A stretch of DNA of 33,076 nucleotides, taken from positions 1 to 33,076 of the forward strand of contig NZ_JAWHTD010000041.1 of assembly GCF_032586235.1 (NCBI RefSeq), given 5' to 3'. The translations under genes and the position numbers were made by a program. Under the pieces are notes generated by a model. It ran no database searches, was not told where the DNA came from, and worked only from the letters and a program-made list of their open reading frames with translations. Origin of the DNA: Aestuariicoccus sp032586235 (GTDB lineage Bacteria > Pseudomonadota > Alphaproteobacteria > Rhodobacterales > Rhodobacteraceae). How positions within the stretch are numbered: position 1 is the first letter of the stretch; each line of letters starts with the position of its first letter. Below, piece after piece: positions 1-8,711 of this stretch.

Positions 1-77
1 GGCTTGTTCATACAACGCGTCTAACGGCATGGATTCACGAAGTGAATCCTTCGCCGACAGACTTTTGCAACAACGCC
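1..77 (-). mobile_element. End of an IS6-family-like insertion sequence (body outside window)
   Basis: Read on the minus strand from base 77, the sequence begins GGCGTTGTTGCAAAAG, which resembles the terminal inverted repeats of IS6-family elements (IS26/IS6100 type begin GGCxCTGTTGCAAA). A perfect 8-bp palindrome with a 3-nt spacer (GGATTCAC-GAA-GTGAATCC) sits just inside, at 31-49. The rest of the element would lie left of the window, so neither the transposase nor the other end can be checked. The family call rests on the end sequence only. Confidence 0.5.
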
Positions 78-820
78 TCCTTAGCCCGAAAAGCGCCTGT
101 AAGCGACTGATTGATAATCCGGTTCGCCTTATTGGTTTAACTTGTTTCGAGGCGGGTAGGGCGTTTTCGACGCGTCCTGCCACGACCAAGGGCTCGCAAC
201 TTAAATATTTCAAGCCGAGCCCCGGGTTCAACCGTATGGCGACGCTATGTGTCCAATTCCCGCTCTCCGTCTGCAATGAGGAGGACCCACCGCGCGAACG
301 CGGCATCGAAGTGCGTCATGAAACGTTAGCGTTTCCCTGCTGTAAGGCCGCGATTCGCACTATGCGACGCGATGACCTCCAAGCAAGCGGTCGACGGCGC
401 AACAGCCAATATGAGATTTCGCGCATTCTTATTCAATCAGGGGAAGGCGATGAAACTCTTTCGCGGTTTCCACGTCTGAAACATCCATCGCCATTCACTT
501 CTCTGTCTGGAACCATTTCAGCGAAGGACGCGGTCTTTCAAACCGGGACATATCCCAAGCCAACCCTCAATGAGGGCTTCATCAAGGCCAGCGGTCAAAC
601 GTACCGCGTCAAAGGTTCGAACAAATAACCACAAACCGCGACGATCACTGTTAGGTGAAAAAAGCCTGCAAAACCGGGCTTGACCCACGGACTTAATGGC
701 ACATCGCCGCGCGGCCTGCGGATATCCGTTAGAGGATCGAAAAGCGATGCCTCAAAAAATGCGACGATAATGGGCATTGGCATATCAGACACTGAACCAC
801 GACAGCGCACAGCGTTACCC
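78..820. other. Gene-poor stretch between IS end and recombinase
   Basis: About 740 bases with no coding region I can support. A 199-codon open frame (29-628, plus) runs through it, but it starts inside the IS end, has a low-complexity basic composition and resembles no protein family. No RNA gene or clear repeat was seen. It may be decayed DNA next to a mobile element, or part of the attachment region of the adjacent recombinase. Confidence 0.4.
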
Positions 821-1735
821 TCAAACCCAGACATTGTGCTCTGCGTGTTCGAGGTATCGCGCCAGCACATTCACGGATTTCCATCCACCAGCGCGCATGA
901 TCGCCGCGGTGTCGAATCCTCTTCGCAGCAGTTCCTGCGCCGCTCCCACACGCATGGAATGGCCGCTGAATGAGCGCACTTCGTCATGCGCAAAACCGGC
1001 CTTTTGGGCCGCAGACTTGATGAGTGCCTTGACCGTGGTGTCGCTTAGCGAACGATCGATGGGATGCTCTTGGTAGATCGGGCAGAAGAGCCACTCCGTT
1101 GTGTCGCCTTTCCACTGCTGCCACGCACGCAAACGATCGGCGCTTGCGATGGATGAAAACCCAAAACGCCCCCAGCCCTCCTGGTCGGCTTTGCTGCGGC
1201 GGATCAGCACGCGCAACGTGCCATCAGCGCGATACTCAACGTCCTCGTCGCGGAGAGCGACCAGCTCGGAGCGCCGGGTCATCAGCTCATATCCCAAAGA
1301 GAGCATTGCCATGTTGCGGAGCCCCCAAGGACTATCGGGTTGCACTTCGAGGAAACGCTTGAGGTCATCCGCCGTCATGCCGCGCGCCTGTTTTGGGCGC
1401 ACAGGCTTTGCCCGTCGCACGCGCCGAAAAGCAAGGTTGATGTCCTCGGCATTGGTCGGGTCGGGCAAGTCGAGAAGCCGATGGACTTTGCGGATGGCGT
1501 AGAGGCGCCTTCGCACCGTCGATGGCGCCTTTGTTTTTCCCTGGTCTTCCAAAAATCGGCAAACAGTCTCAACGCTCGCAGGAAAAGGCACAGCCAGACC
1601 ATTTTCCAGGCTCCAGGTTTCGAACGCCTCGACATCAGTGCGGTAACTGCGCATGGTTGACGGTGCGTAGGCGCCTTCGAGGCGCTGGAATTCGGAGCGC
1701 CAGCCTTGTTCGACATTTTTTCCCAATTTGCGCAT
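821..1735 (-). CDS. Tyrosine recombinase / phage-type integrase
   Basis: 304-aa site-specific recombinase of the tyrosine (XerC/D, phage integrase) family, which cuts and rejoins DNA through a covalent phosphotyrosine. The N-terminal SAM-like core-binding domain covers about residues 15-105 and the catalytic domain about 115-300. Visible catalytic residues are Arg154 (in TRRSEL), Lys182 (RRSKAD), His259 and Arg262 (SGHSMR), Trp285 at the His/Trp position (GGWKS) and Tyr294 (ARYLEH). It appears full length and intact. The ATG at 1735 was chosen because it precedes the core-binding domain and follows the divergent control region. It is transcribed away from a small XRE regulator. A truncated second copy of its 3' end lies at 8712-8973. 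The substrate site and the element it mobilises are unknown. Confidence 0.9.
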   Translation of the reverse strand: MRKLGKNVEQGWRSEFQRLEGAYAPSTMRSYRTDVEAFETWSLENGLAVPFPASVETVCRFLEDQGKTKAPSTVRRRLYAIRKVHRLLDLPDPTNAEDINLAFRRVRRAKPVRPKQARGMTADDLKRFLEVQPDSPWGLRNMAMLSLGYELMTRRSELVALRDEDVEYRADGTLRVLIRRSKADQEGWGRFGFSSIASADRLRAWQQWKGDTTEWLFCPIYQEHPIDRSLSDTTVKALIKSAAQKAGFAHDEVRSFSGHSMRVGAAQELLRRGFDTAAIMRAGGWKSVNVLARYLEHAEHNVWV

Positions 1736-1755
1736 ATAAAATCACTATTTGCGCA
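1726..1755. promoter_or_regulatory. Direct-repeat candidate operator between recombinase and XRE regulator
   Basis: Two identical 9-mers ATTTGCGCA at 1726-1734 and 1747-1755 are 21 bp apart start to start, about two helical turns. The first overlaps the recombinase start codon and the second lies upstream of the regulator. Each contains the palindromic core TGCGCA. The position suits a binding site for the divergently encoded XRE protein; that assignment is inference. Confidence 0.45.
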
Positions 1756-1785
1756 CAAAAGAGCGTGAGTCAAGTGCTTACCGCT

Positions 1786-2031
1786 ATGCAAATTCGTGGT
1801 GCAAGAGCTATGCTTGGTTGGAGCGCTACGGAATTATGCGAGCGTGCCGGCATTTCACGAAGAACTCTCGTAAAACTCGAGTCTTCTGATGGAATCCCGA
1901 CAACCACAACGACCACTCTTGAAAAACTGAGGGCTACCCTAGAAGCCGCCGGCATCGAATTCATCGGCTCAGCGAATGACCGTCCTGGCATCCGGATCGG
2001 GCAACGCCCCAGAGAGAGCGACACGAGCTGA
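1786..2031 (+). CDS. Small XRE-type helix-turn-helix regulator
   Basis: 81-aa protein, essentially one Cro/C1-type helix-turn-helix domain. The N-terminal MQIRGARAMLGW is followed by the HTH (ATELCERAGISRRTLVKLE, about residues 14-32) and a short tail ending in the common alphaproteobacterial pattern LEAAGIEFI. It probably binds DNA as a dimer. It is divergent from the recombinase and shares a 50-base control region containing repeated ATTTGCGCA sites, so it probably represses itself and/or the recombinase (inference). ATG 1786 is used; an in-frame GTG at 1765 would add seven residues, and neither has a strong Shine-Dalgarno sequence. Confidence 0.8.
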   Translation: MQIRGARAMLGWSATELCERAGISRRTLVKLESSDGIPTTTTTTLEKLRATLEAAGIEFIGSANDRPGIRIGQRPRESDTS

Positions 2032-2191
2032 TCCAGAGGGATCCGCACTGGGACCGACGCCCCTTGAACGGCCTTTCGTGCTATGCGCAGCCAGGCCGCC
2101 CTTGGTAATGGCATGTCGACCGAATACACTTGATCCGATCAGGCTCAAGAAAGCCGAGTATCTCTAACCTCATAGCTGATATGAAACCCGC

Positions 2192-2887
2192 ATGCCCTCC
2201 GATGACCGCCTAAGTACTCTCGATAACTTACTTCTAGCCGTTACGGACGAAGATGGGATGCTCTTGTCCGAGTTCGACGGTTTCTGCGCTGGCTTGCTTG
2301 TCTGCCCGGAAATGATCCCGCCAAGCGAATGGCTGCCGGAGGTCTGGGGCTCCGGTGGCATGCCAGAGTTCGGCTCCGAAGAAGCACTGCAGAACGCGCT
2401 CGATCTTATCATGGCGCACTACAACGACGTGGCGCAGTCATTGATACCTCCCGAGTTCGAATACGGGCCGGTCTTTGACCATGATACCCGTACGGATGAG
2501 ACCGTTTGGGAAATGTGGGTGTCAGGCTTTGAGCGCGCTATGCGTCTCAGGTCGGGTGTGTGGGAACAGATTGTCGAGAGCGGCGATGAGGAGGCCGCCG
2601 CCTCAGTCAATATGATGCTAACGCTTCATGGGATCGTCGAAGGCGACAGTGATCTGCCGGCAAGCACGATCTCCGAACTGCAGGACAAAGCGCCGGACCT
2701 GATCACAGACATGGTCATAGCTCTTAATCGCTGGACGAAAGGCTCCAACCCGGCCGATCTGTTATCGTGGGAAAGCTCACAGTTCCAATCCTCCGCTCCC
2801 TACCGAAGCGCCAACAAAATGGGCAGAAATGATCCCTGCCCGTGTGGGTCAGGACGGAAATACAAGCGCTGTTGTGGAGCAAATTAG
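2192..2887 (+). CDS. YecA/UPF0149-family protein with C-terminal SEC-C zinc motif
   Basis: 231-aa cytoplasmic protein. The first about 190 residues have the acidic, helical character of the UPF0149/YecA family, including a conserved-looking FDGFCAGLLVCPE segment near residue 30. The last 21 residues form a SEC-C metal-binding motif: GRNDPCPCGSGRKYKRCCG, with Cys216, Cys218, Cys227 and Cys228. SEC-C motifs bind zinc and in SecA and YecA relatives mediate ribosome or SecB contacts. The specific role here is unknown. No clear Shine-Dalgarno precedes ATG 2192. It appears to be a single-gene unit. Confidence 0.85.
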   Translation: MPSDDRLSTLDNLLLAVTDEDGMLLSEFDGFCAGLLVCPEMIPPSEWLPEVWGSGGMPEFGSEEALQNALDLIMAHYNDVAQSLIPPEFEYGPVFDHDTRTDETVWEMWVSGFERAMRLRSGVWEQIVESGDEEAAASVNMMLTLHGIVEGDSDLPASTISELQDKAPDLITDMVIALNRWTKGSNPADLLSWESSQFQSSAPYRSANKMGRNDPCPCGSGRKYKRCCGAN

Positions 2888-3062
2888 GCCATGTCGACAA
2901 AAGGGATCTGAACCGCGCCGTGTCTGCCGGAAGCTGATTTCCGTAAATGCCGCGGCCTTGGGTTCGGTTTCCAGAGCTGCGTAGCACTCACGAGCGTCGA
3001 CCAGAGCTCCGTTACGGACAAAATTGACTGATAACAGATGAAGGTAAGCCTGAGAGTGTCAT

Positions 3063-3563
3063 TCACTGTTCGAAGTTTGAATTGGCATGACGCCTCTTTC
3101 TTGAGTTCATCAACCGCCGGCGGAGGCGCTCGTCCGGAAGAGCGCACATGTCGGTTCGGCCGAAGCGGTACCGGTTGCGTGCAATCCGGCGATAAAGCCA
3201 TTCGCGAAAGGGTTGCGGAAGGATACGCATCGCTGTCGAAACACGCCCAATGCCGCCCAAGCCTTCCCCAATCCGGATGATCGCTTCCATTCCGGACCAC
3301 GCTTTTCCATTCTCAAGAAACAACCAGGTTTCGGGATCTTGGGGATCAAGACCGTAGTGCTCAACCAAAGCCGTACCGGTTTGCGATTGAACTATGCAAA
3401 TCTTGAACTGCTCACGACGATCGAACCGCGCGATCAAGCGCGCGCCCAACGAACAGACGGCGCAATCGCCGTCCATCACGGCAATCAGGCCGTCATCATC
3501 GAAATCTGGGACGTTCGGGTCTTCACGGTAGGAAAACGCTTTGTGTTCATTCGGGCGGGCCAT
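3063..3563 (-). CDS. DCC-family thiol-disulfide oxidoreductase-like protein (DUF393)
   Basis: 166-aa protein with the DCC signature near its N-terminus: VMDGDCAVCS, giving a Cys34-x-x-Cys37 pair in a thioredoxin-like setting. The remainder matches the DUF393 pattern, including an LPQPFREWLYRRIARNRYRFG-like C-terminal block (shown here in part) and an Arg-rich tail. Members are predicted thiol-disulfide oxidoreductases; substrates are mostly unknown. The ATG at 3563 was chosen because GGAG lies a few bases upstream; the frame is open further to 3686, but that extension would overlap the next gene upstream. It lies downstream of the ABM-like gene on the same strand with a gap of about 100 bases. 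Confidence 0.85.
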   Translation of the reverse strand: MARPNEHKAFSYREDPNVPDFDDDGLIAVMDGDCAVCSLGARLIARFDRREQFKICIVQSQTGTALVEHYGLDPQDPETWLFLENGKAWSGMEAIIRIGEGLGGIGRVSTAMRILPQPFREWLYRRIARNRYRFGRTDMCALPDERLRRRLMNSRKRRHANSNFEQ

Positions 3564-3666
3564 TCCTGTTTCTCCAAGGAGCCGAATTAAAATGCTCTTA
3601 AAAGTCCCCGGAAGCAAATCGCCTTGAGGTGTCAGCGGGACGGACCCGCCGACTAATTCTTGGCTC

Positions 3667-3957
3667 TCAGTTGGCCCAATTTGCAATCACGTCATATCCC
3701 TCGGGCGTTGGCGGGCTTTCCAGATAATCCGCGAACTGGCCCCAAAGTGCCGCGACCTTTTCGGCATTGGCGTCGGAGGTCTCTTGGCTCTCGACCACCG
3801 ATATCACATACCCGCTGCCGTCTTCGTTCATCACGTTGACGAAATTGTGCATGCCGTTCATGGCCATGATCTTTTCTTTCAACTGGTTCAGCAACGCGGT
3901 CGCTGCGTCCCGCGATCCAGGCTTCATCTTGTATTTGGTTACACGTGCAAACATCAT
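3667..3957 (-). CDS. Small ABM-like (antibiotic biosynthesis monooxygenase fold) protein
   Basis: 96-aa protein starting MMFARVTKYKMKPGSRDAA, with the beta-alpha-beta pattern and length of dimeric alpha/beta-barrel (ABM/Dabb) proteins. Family members include cofactor-independent monooxygenases and haem-degrading enzymes, but many have no known substrate, so no reaction is assigned. A strong AGGGAGGA lies immediately upstream. Spacing is only about 3 bases to the ATG at 3957 and 6 to the adjacent in-frame ATG at 3954, so the true start may be the second Met. The same-strand neighbours are the DCC protein (downstream) and the exported propeller protein, which lies beyond it and is also minus. 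Confidence 0.75.
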   Translation of the reverse strand: MMFARVTKYKMKPGSRDAATALLNQLKEKIMAMNGMHNFVNVMNEDGSGYVISVVESQETSDANAEKVAALWGQFADYLESPPTPEGYDVIANWAN

Positions 3958-4081
3958 TGTCCTCCCTAAGTTCTTTTTAAATATCGCGCCGGTGCAAGCA
4001 GCCTGGCCAAGTCACCATAGCATACAGATGCTGCCCGTAGGGAGAATTCCCGCGTAAACCAGAGCGCCTGCGGGCCACGTA

Positions 4082-5281
4082 TCAAGGCACCGTTCTCAGC
4101 ATTCGGATCGTGTCGCGTCCGTCAGGAAGGGGCTGTGTCCAGGCAACAAAAAGCCCTTCACGTGTTGCCGCCATTTTCGGGAAATTCATCGAGTTCCCCT
4201 CGGCGTTCAAAGCCAGCGTTCGGGTGTCGTGACATCCATCGGTCGTGACCCGGCACAGCAGTAGGGCTTCGGCCTTCCCTTGCCACTCCACCCAAGTGAC
4301 CAAGGTCGTTCCATCGTCAAGCATCAGGGTATCGACACGTCCGGTGGGCTGTCCTAGGTCGATCCGCATGGCTTCGCCAAAGCTGACCCCCGCATCTTCG
4401 GAGAACGCCACTTTGACCGCTGGAACGTCGCCTGCGCCCGTAAACCACGCAACGACAACGCGCTGGTCCTGGGCTGCGATCGCCGGACCGTTGACCGGAC
4501 ATCCGGAGATTTCCCAGTTGTCGGCATGCACCAATATCGGGGCCGACCATCGCCCATCGCTAAATTTTGTCAGGGAGATGTCGCGGATTTCGTTTTCGGT
4601 GCGGTCACGATAAGTGACGAGCACCTCCTCCCCCAGGGCTGCCGCAGCTGTCTGGCAGCAGGAGCAGGTGGTGAAATCTATTGCAATATCCGGGCCTATG
4701 GAGCCATCTGGCGACACCATAGCCGACCGGAGCTGCATCTGACCCGGCATGGCTCCGGCTTCCACCAGGTCGCCGTCGTAAGCACGACCATCCAGCCAGA
4801 CCGCGACCATCTGGTCAACCAGTGGGACTAGAGAGACGAAGCCGTGTTGCGCTTTCTGTCCGTCTCGATGAGGCACGCTCGGTTCGCTCCACGTTTCGCC
4901 ATCGTCGCGCGACAGTGCCAGGCGTATGTCATAGGCGTAGCTCGAACCGCCCGACTTCTGCAGCCAATGGGCAATCAGCGTGCCATCGGCAAATTGAGCG
5001 ATGGACGGGAAATCGGCCCAATTGACAAAAAGATCGGATGAGGTCGTCACGGCGCGCGGTTCGCTCCAAAACCCGCCCTCTCGCACGGCCATCTTGACGA
5101 GAAAGCTGTTTCCCGATGCCTCAATCCAGCTCATCAGGAGGCGCCCGTCTCGAGTTGCAAAGACCGACGGTTCGCGTGCATCGAGACCGACTGGAAGAGG
5201 TTCGAAATCGGCCACATCCTCGGCGGCTGCTGCGGCTGCTGCCAGCAGAAAAATCGCGAGGTGGGCGAAGAGCTTCAACAT
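4082..5281 (-). CDS. Exported sialidase-like (BNR/Asp-box) beta-propeller with CSCC motif
   Basis: 399-aa protein with a Sec signal peptide (hydrophobic stretch and poly-Ala, residues 1-20, then EDVADF). The mature part reads as a six-bladed propeller of the sialidase/BNR type, with Asp-boxes SRDDGETW (124-131) and SEDAGVSF (294-301). The Arg triad of true neuraminidases is not evident, so sialidase activity is doubtful. Unusual for a propeller is a Cys cluster TTCSCCQTA (Cys206, 208, 209) plus Cys261 in SGCPVNGP, which could bind a metal or form disulfides in the periplasm. The gene is followed by ABM-like and DCC redox-type genes on the same strand. No good Shine-Dalgarno precedes the ATG. 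Confidence 0.75.
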   Translation of the reverse strand: MLKLFAHLAIFLLAAAAAAAEDVADFEPLPVGLDAREPSVFATRDGRLLMSWIEASGNSFLVKMAVREGGFWSEPRAVTTSSDLFVNWADFPSIAQFADGTLIAHWLQKSGGSSYAYDIRLALSRDDGETWSEPSVPHRDGQKAQHGFVSLVPLVDQMVAVWLDGRAYDGDLVEAGAMPGQMQLRSAMVSPDGSIGPDIAIDFTTCSCCQTAAAALGEEVLVTYRDRTENEIRDISLTKFSDGRWSAPILVHADNWEISGCPVNGPAIAAQDQRVVVAWFTGAGDVPAVKVAFSEDAGVSFGEAMRIDLGQPTGRVDTLMLDDGTTLVTWVEWQGKAEALLLCRVTTDGCHDTRTLALNAEGNSMNFPKMAATREGLFVAWTQPLPDGRDTIRMLRTVP

Positions 5282-5673
5282 TAAATATGTCTAGCTCAAA
5301 TCGAGCGGAAAAAGAACATCTCGAGTGATGGGCCGAGGACGACAAGGCGGTCCAAACAATCACCTATTGCTGCGATTTGACCGAGGATCAATTTGGGCTC
5401 AAAGCGGAGCTGCGGCACTCGGAGCGTTCTCCGGGCGTGACACCTCGACGCTGACGGCCCTGACCGGACCTTCGGCAGGGTGCTCATCGCTGAGGTGCAG
5501 CTTCGCCGAAGCGGTCTTTCGTGCCATATTGCAGCGTCGAAAAGCAGAGCAAGGTCAGCCGTGCGGACGAACGTGCCGTCCGGTTGGCGGGAACAAAGGA
5601 CTGCCAAATTCCGCTATGCAGACTTCCAAAATGGACGCACTCTGAACGCGGTTGCCAAGCGAGGCGGCCTGGA
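5282..5673. other. Non-coding or decayed stretch
   Basis: About 390 bases upstream of the propeller gene. Short open frames occur on both strands but none has a convincing start, a Shine-Dalgarno or a family resemblance. It may contain the propeller-gene promoter, which I could not pick out, and decayed repeat sequence. Confidence 0.35.
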
Positions 5674-6090
5674 TCATCTGGCGGCTGCGCCGCCAGGCGC
5701 GACCTCGGCCGTCACGTCATAGTCGAATAGCCGAAGTCGCAAGTCTCGCGCCGAGCGGATTTCCTCGTCTCTCTTTAAGGGATCGGGATAGGCACCGGGA
5801 AAAGCGCAATCCGTTGCGCCGCGCGGCTTCATGGACCTTTGTCGTTCGCGCACGCCGCGTGGCCTCGTAGGTCCGAAGCGCAGCGGCAACCTGGTCCTTG
5901 TCGCACCCCTTCAGAAGTAGAGCCAACAGCGCGGCGTCCTCAATGGCCTGGTTGGCACCTTGCCCCATATGCGGAAGCATGGAGTGCGCTACATCGCCGA
6001 GCAGCGTCACGCGACCCTGCGACCCTGCGACCCTGCGACCCTGCGACCCTGCGACCCTGCGACCAAGGCGCGAACGGTTCACGGTCGTAA
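5674..6090 (-). pseudogene. C-terminal fragment of an FAD-dependent monooxygenase (frameshifted)
   Basis: Only the last third of a salicylate/6-hydroxynicotinate hydroxylase-like flavoprotein remains. The conserved FAD-binding GD block is clear: RVTLLGDVAHSMLPHMGQG followed by ANQAIEDAALLALLL. The reading frame breaks at an A4 run (5800-5803, plus strand): removing one base joins NGLRF to PGAYPDPLKRDEEIRSARD and the expected C-terminus ending DYDVTAEVAPGGAAAR. Upstream, the frame hits a stop near 6125, and the N-terminal Rossmann domain is absent. An 8-bp tandem repeat (6013-6064) has expanded immediately before the GD block and encodes repeated GRRVAGSQ. It is certainly non-functional as it stands. 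Confidence 0.8.
6013..6064. repeat. 8-bp tandem repeat, 6.5 copies
   Basis: Six perfect copies of GACCCTGC plus a final GACC, inside the monooxygenase remnant. Eight is not a multiple of three, so copy-number change by slippage would shift frame; the present six full units (48 bp) keep the frame open. Too short and unspaced for a CRISPR array. Confidence 0.95.
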
Positions 6091-6151
6091 AGCCCCCACC
6101 GAAACGGTGCGCGAGGTCATTTTACTGTTTGGCTTCTGCTATTTGATCGAC

Positions 6152-7222
6152 CTACCAGACCGATTTTCCGTTCACGACACCCATCAAATCTACCGGAACC
6201 ACGTCAGCTTCCGTGAGCTTTCCAGGGGTCCTGGCGGGGACCGTTCCAAAAGATTTTTTGTAGGAGCTTGGGGAAGTGCCGAGCCGCCGCTTGAAGACCC
6301 GCCGCATCGAGGCGGCCGTTCCGAACCCGGTATTGGATGCAACAGTTTGAACAGATTGCTCTGAGGTCTCGAGCAGTTTCCGAGCAGACGAAAGCCGGAC
6401 ATCCTCGATATAACGGGACAGCGTGGCGTTCGTAATCTGCTTGAAACGCCGACCCAGGGACCGCTCGCTCATCGCCGAGATTGTTGCCAGTCGGGCCACT
6501 GACAGGTCTCCGCACGGGTTTTCCCAGATATGAAGCTGTACGCGCCGTATGCGGGGGTCCTCGGTGGCGTCGGCCATCATCTGCGGGCTGAATTGTGACT
6601 GCCCGCCCTCTCGTCGCAGGACAAGGACCATGAAGCGGGCAATTTCCAAAGCTAGCTGACGACCATGGTCTTGCTCGATCAGAGCCAAGGCCATGTCGAT
6701 ACCAGCCAGCATGCCAGCCGAGGTCCACAGCTTGCCGGAGTTAACAAAAATCGCATCTTCTTTGAGCTCGACCAGCGGATTTTCTCGTTTCAGGCGTATT
6801 GCTTCGAGCCAATGGGTTGCGATCTGGTGGCCGTCCGCCACCCCAGAGGCTGCAAGTACCGTCGCTCCCGTGCAGACCGAGCCTATGCGCGTGCAACGCG
6901 GCTCCAAGCGCCTTATCCACGCCAACAGATCCTCGTCCCCGGCGGCGTCAAAGCACCCTGGTCCGCCCGCGACGAGCATCAGATCGATCTGTTCGGGGAG
7001 CTCGTCGAAACGGCCTGTCGGTAAGAGATGCAGGAACCCTCCGGCCGCTGGCACAGGGGCTGCATCAATTGACACCGTGACCGGCTGGTACAGCCTCTGA
7101 CCTGTCAGGAAGTTGGCAAGCCCAAAGGGCTCCAGCGTGCCGGTGACGTCTACGCATGAGACCTGCGGATACATCAACATGGCGACGACGCGTGGACCTC
7201 CCATCAAAACTTCAACACTCAA
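6152..7222 (-). CDS. GlxA-family AraC-type transcriptional regulator
   Basis: 356-aa regulator with two domains. Residues about 10-190 form a DJ-1/PfpI-like (class I amidotransferase fold) sensor with the elbow Cys117 in GSVCTGATVLAASG and a following THWLE. Residues about 222-325 are an AraC/XylS DNA-binding domain with two helix-turn-helix units (about 239-260 and 289-310). The GlxA/ArgR/CdhR group often controls use of amines, arginine, carnitine or related nitrogen compounds. The start is TTG 7222, preceded by GAGGA with six bases of spacing; the in-frame ATG at 7204 lacks a good Shine-Dalgarno. The neighbouring DMT permease on the other strand, about 370 bases away, may be its target (inference). 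Confidence 0.88.
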   Translation of the reverse strand: MSVEVLMGGPRVVAMLMYPQVSCVDVTGTLEPFGLANFLTGQRLYQPVTVSIDAAPVPAAGGFLHLLPTGRFDELPEQIDLMLVAGGPGCFDAAGDEDLLAWIRRLEPRCTRIGSVCTGATVLAASGVADGHQIATHWLEAIRLKRENPLVELKEDAIFVNSGKLWTSAGMLAGIDMALALIEQDHGRQLALEIARFMVLVLRREGGQSQFSPQMMADATEDPRIRRVQLHIWENPCGDLSVARLATISAMSERSLGRRFKQITNATLSRYIEDVRLSSARKLLETSEQSVQTVASNTGFGTAASMRRVFKRRLGTSPSSYKKSFGTVPARTPGKLTEADVVPVDLMGVVNGKSVW

Positions 7223-7593
7223 ACCGATTCCTCGTCGACGGGAACTTCAAACTTAGCGCACTTGTGCTAGCGATGCCAATGTATCTGCTGCCGGAAGACA
7301 CACAGTACGCCAAATATCGTTCAGAACTCGCCAATTCCTCTGAGGAGCCTCGCAGGAGCTTGGTTCCCATGTGAAGTAACTTCTCGTTACCTAATTGAAG
7401 TGATTGGAAATGGAATGGAACCGCCAGTGCGATTTTCGCGCGAGATGACGGTTGGTGCATTGTCACAGAGAAATCCTTTCGTCCCGCGAAGAGGGATCAC
7501 TCGCCACCGAGGGTATCCTGTCGAAATTGACTTGGCGCTTCAAGGTGCTGGCGAGCGACCACCCACCATGCCTGCAACTCGGGAGCCGTGTTG

Positions 7594-8595
7594 ATGCCGT
7601 CGATCGACGAGATAGCGGCACGGGCCAGTAACCGCTTGAACCGCTCCGATCAGCTGGCCTTTGTCGAGACCGATCAGATGTCCCTCTCTCTCCTTATGCG
7701 CGCCTTGGCGTTTGCCGGTGGAGCGAGTGCCATCGGCATGGCCGTTGTGCCGACTGAGATGCTGCTGATAGCTGACGCGCTACCCTCGCAGATCGTGATC
7801 GCCCGTTTGGCTTGGGGAACGCTCACACTGTTTTTGTTGTGCGTCCTCTTTCGGCCGCGCTCCTTGATCCGGCCGCCGAAAGAACATGTGCGGCTGTGCG
7901 GTGTTGGCCTGCTGTTGGGATGGGCGACAGTGGAGTTGTATACCCGAGCGTTGGCGATTGCCGATATCTTGCCCGTGATCGTTGTCCTCGTTGCCGCGTC
8001 CGCTGTGACTGGCATGGTGTTACAATTCGGGTTTCGCTTCCGGATCGGTCACGTCTTCGTCCTGCTCTCCGTTCTGATTGCGGTCAGCGCCACTGTTCAG
8101 AGTTCAAGTCCCGGGTTCGGTTTCTCGGGTATGGCCTTCGTGTACGCGGTGAGCGCGGGCATCATCTATGGTGCATTGCCGGTCCTGTGCCGCACGGCCG
8201 AGCGTCGCGCCGATATTGCCTGCGTCATGCTATATCTCGGCTACGGAACTCTCTGGGCCATATTGTTCCTTGGCATTTCCGAACCGGATGCCCTTAAAGC
8301 CAGCCTGGATGTCATTTTATCCGTACCGGGCGCATTAGCGGGAGCGCTTTGCACGGGGCTCGGATATGCCCTTTTCCAGATCGGAATCAGCCCGAACCAA
8401 GCGAGCCAGCGGATCAGTTCGACATGGGCCGGGCTGCTCTTCGGCTTCGAGCCGATAACCGCCATAGCGGCGGCAGGCTTCCTTCTGGGCCAGAACGTTG
8501 CGACCGCTGCTATGCTATATGCGATCGGTTTCGTGCTGTTAGTGGGGCTGGCGGGGCCGGTGCTTGCGACATTGTCCCATCCCAGCAGGCCTTGA
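7594..8595 (+). CDS. EamA/DMT-superfamily permease
   Basis: 333-aa inner-membrane protein with about ten hydrophobic helices, the layout of drug/metabolite transporter (EamA) permeases, probably exporting amino acids or metabolites. Typical features are paired five-helix halves and a PITAIAAAGFLLGQ segment in helix 9 to 10. An N-terminal hydrophilic stretch of about 28 residues precedes the first helix. ATG 7594 is used because GGGAG lies 8 bases upstream; GTG 7588 and TTG 7591 are in frame but too close to it. An internal ATG at 7678 would start right at the membrane domain. It is divergent from the GlxA-type regulator. The substrate is unknown. Confidence 0.85.
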   Translation: MPSIDEIAARASNRLNRSDQLAFVETDQMSLSLLMRALAFAGGASAIGMAVVPTEMLLIADALPSQIVIARLAWGTLTLFLLCVLFRPRSLIRPPKEHVRLCGVGLLLGWATVELYTRALAIADILPVIVVLVAASAVTGMVLQFGFRFRIGHVFVLLSVLIAVSATVQSSSPGFGFSGMAFVYAVSAGIIYGALPVLCRTAERRADIACVMLYLGYGTLWAILFLGISEPDALKASLDVILSVPGALAGALCTGLGYALFQIGISPNQASQRISSTWAGLLFGFEPITAIAAAGFLLGQNVATAAMLYAIGFVLLVGLAGPVLATLSHPSRP

Positions 8596-8711
8596 AAATC
8601 AGGAAGAGCTTTACCGCACGGATCAGTCTGCCTTGGAGAAACCGTCCGTTCGGTAGTGGGCCTTATCAGGACGTCGGGTAGTGAATTTCACATCTCCGCT
8701 TGGCTTCATGC

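Noticed and set aside
29..628. 199-codon plus-strand frame at the left end
   Set aside because: Starts inside the IS6 end, has no Shine-Dalgarno, low-complexity basic composition and no recognisable family.
6013..6064. Possible CRISPR array
   Set aside because: Repeats are 8 bp, directly adjacent and without spacers.
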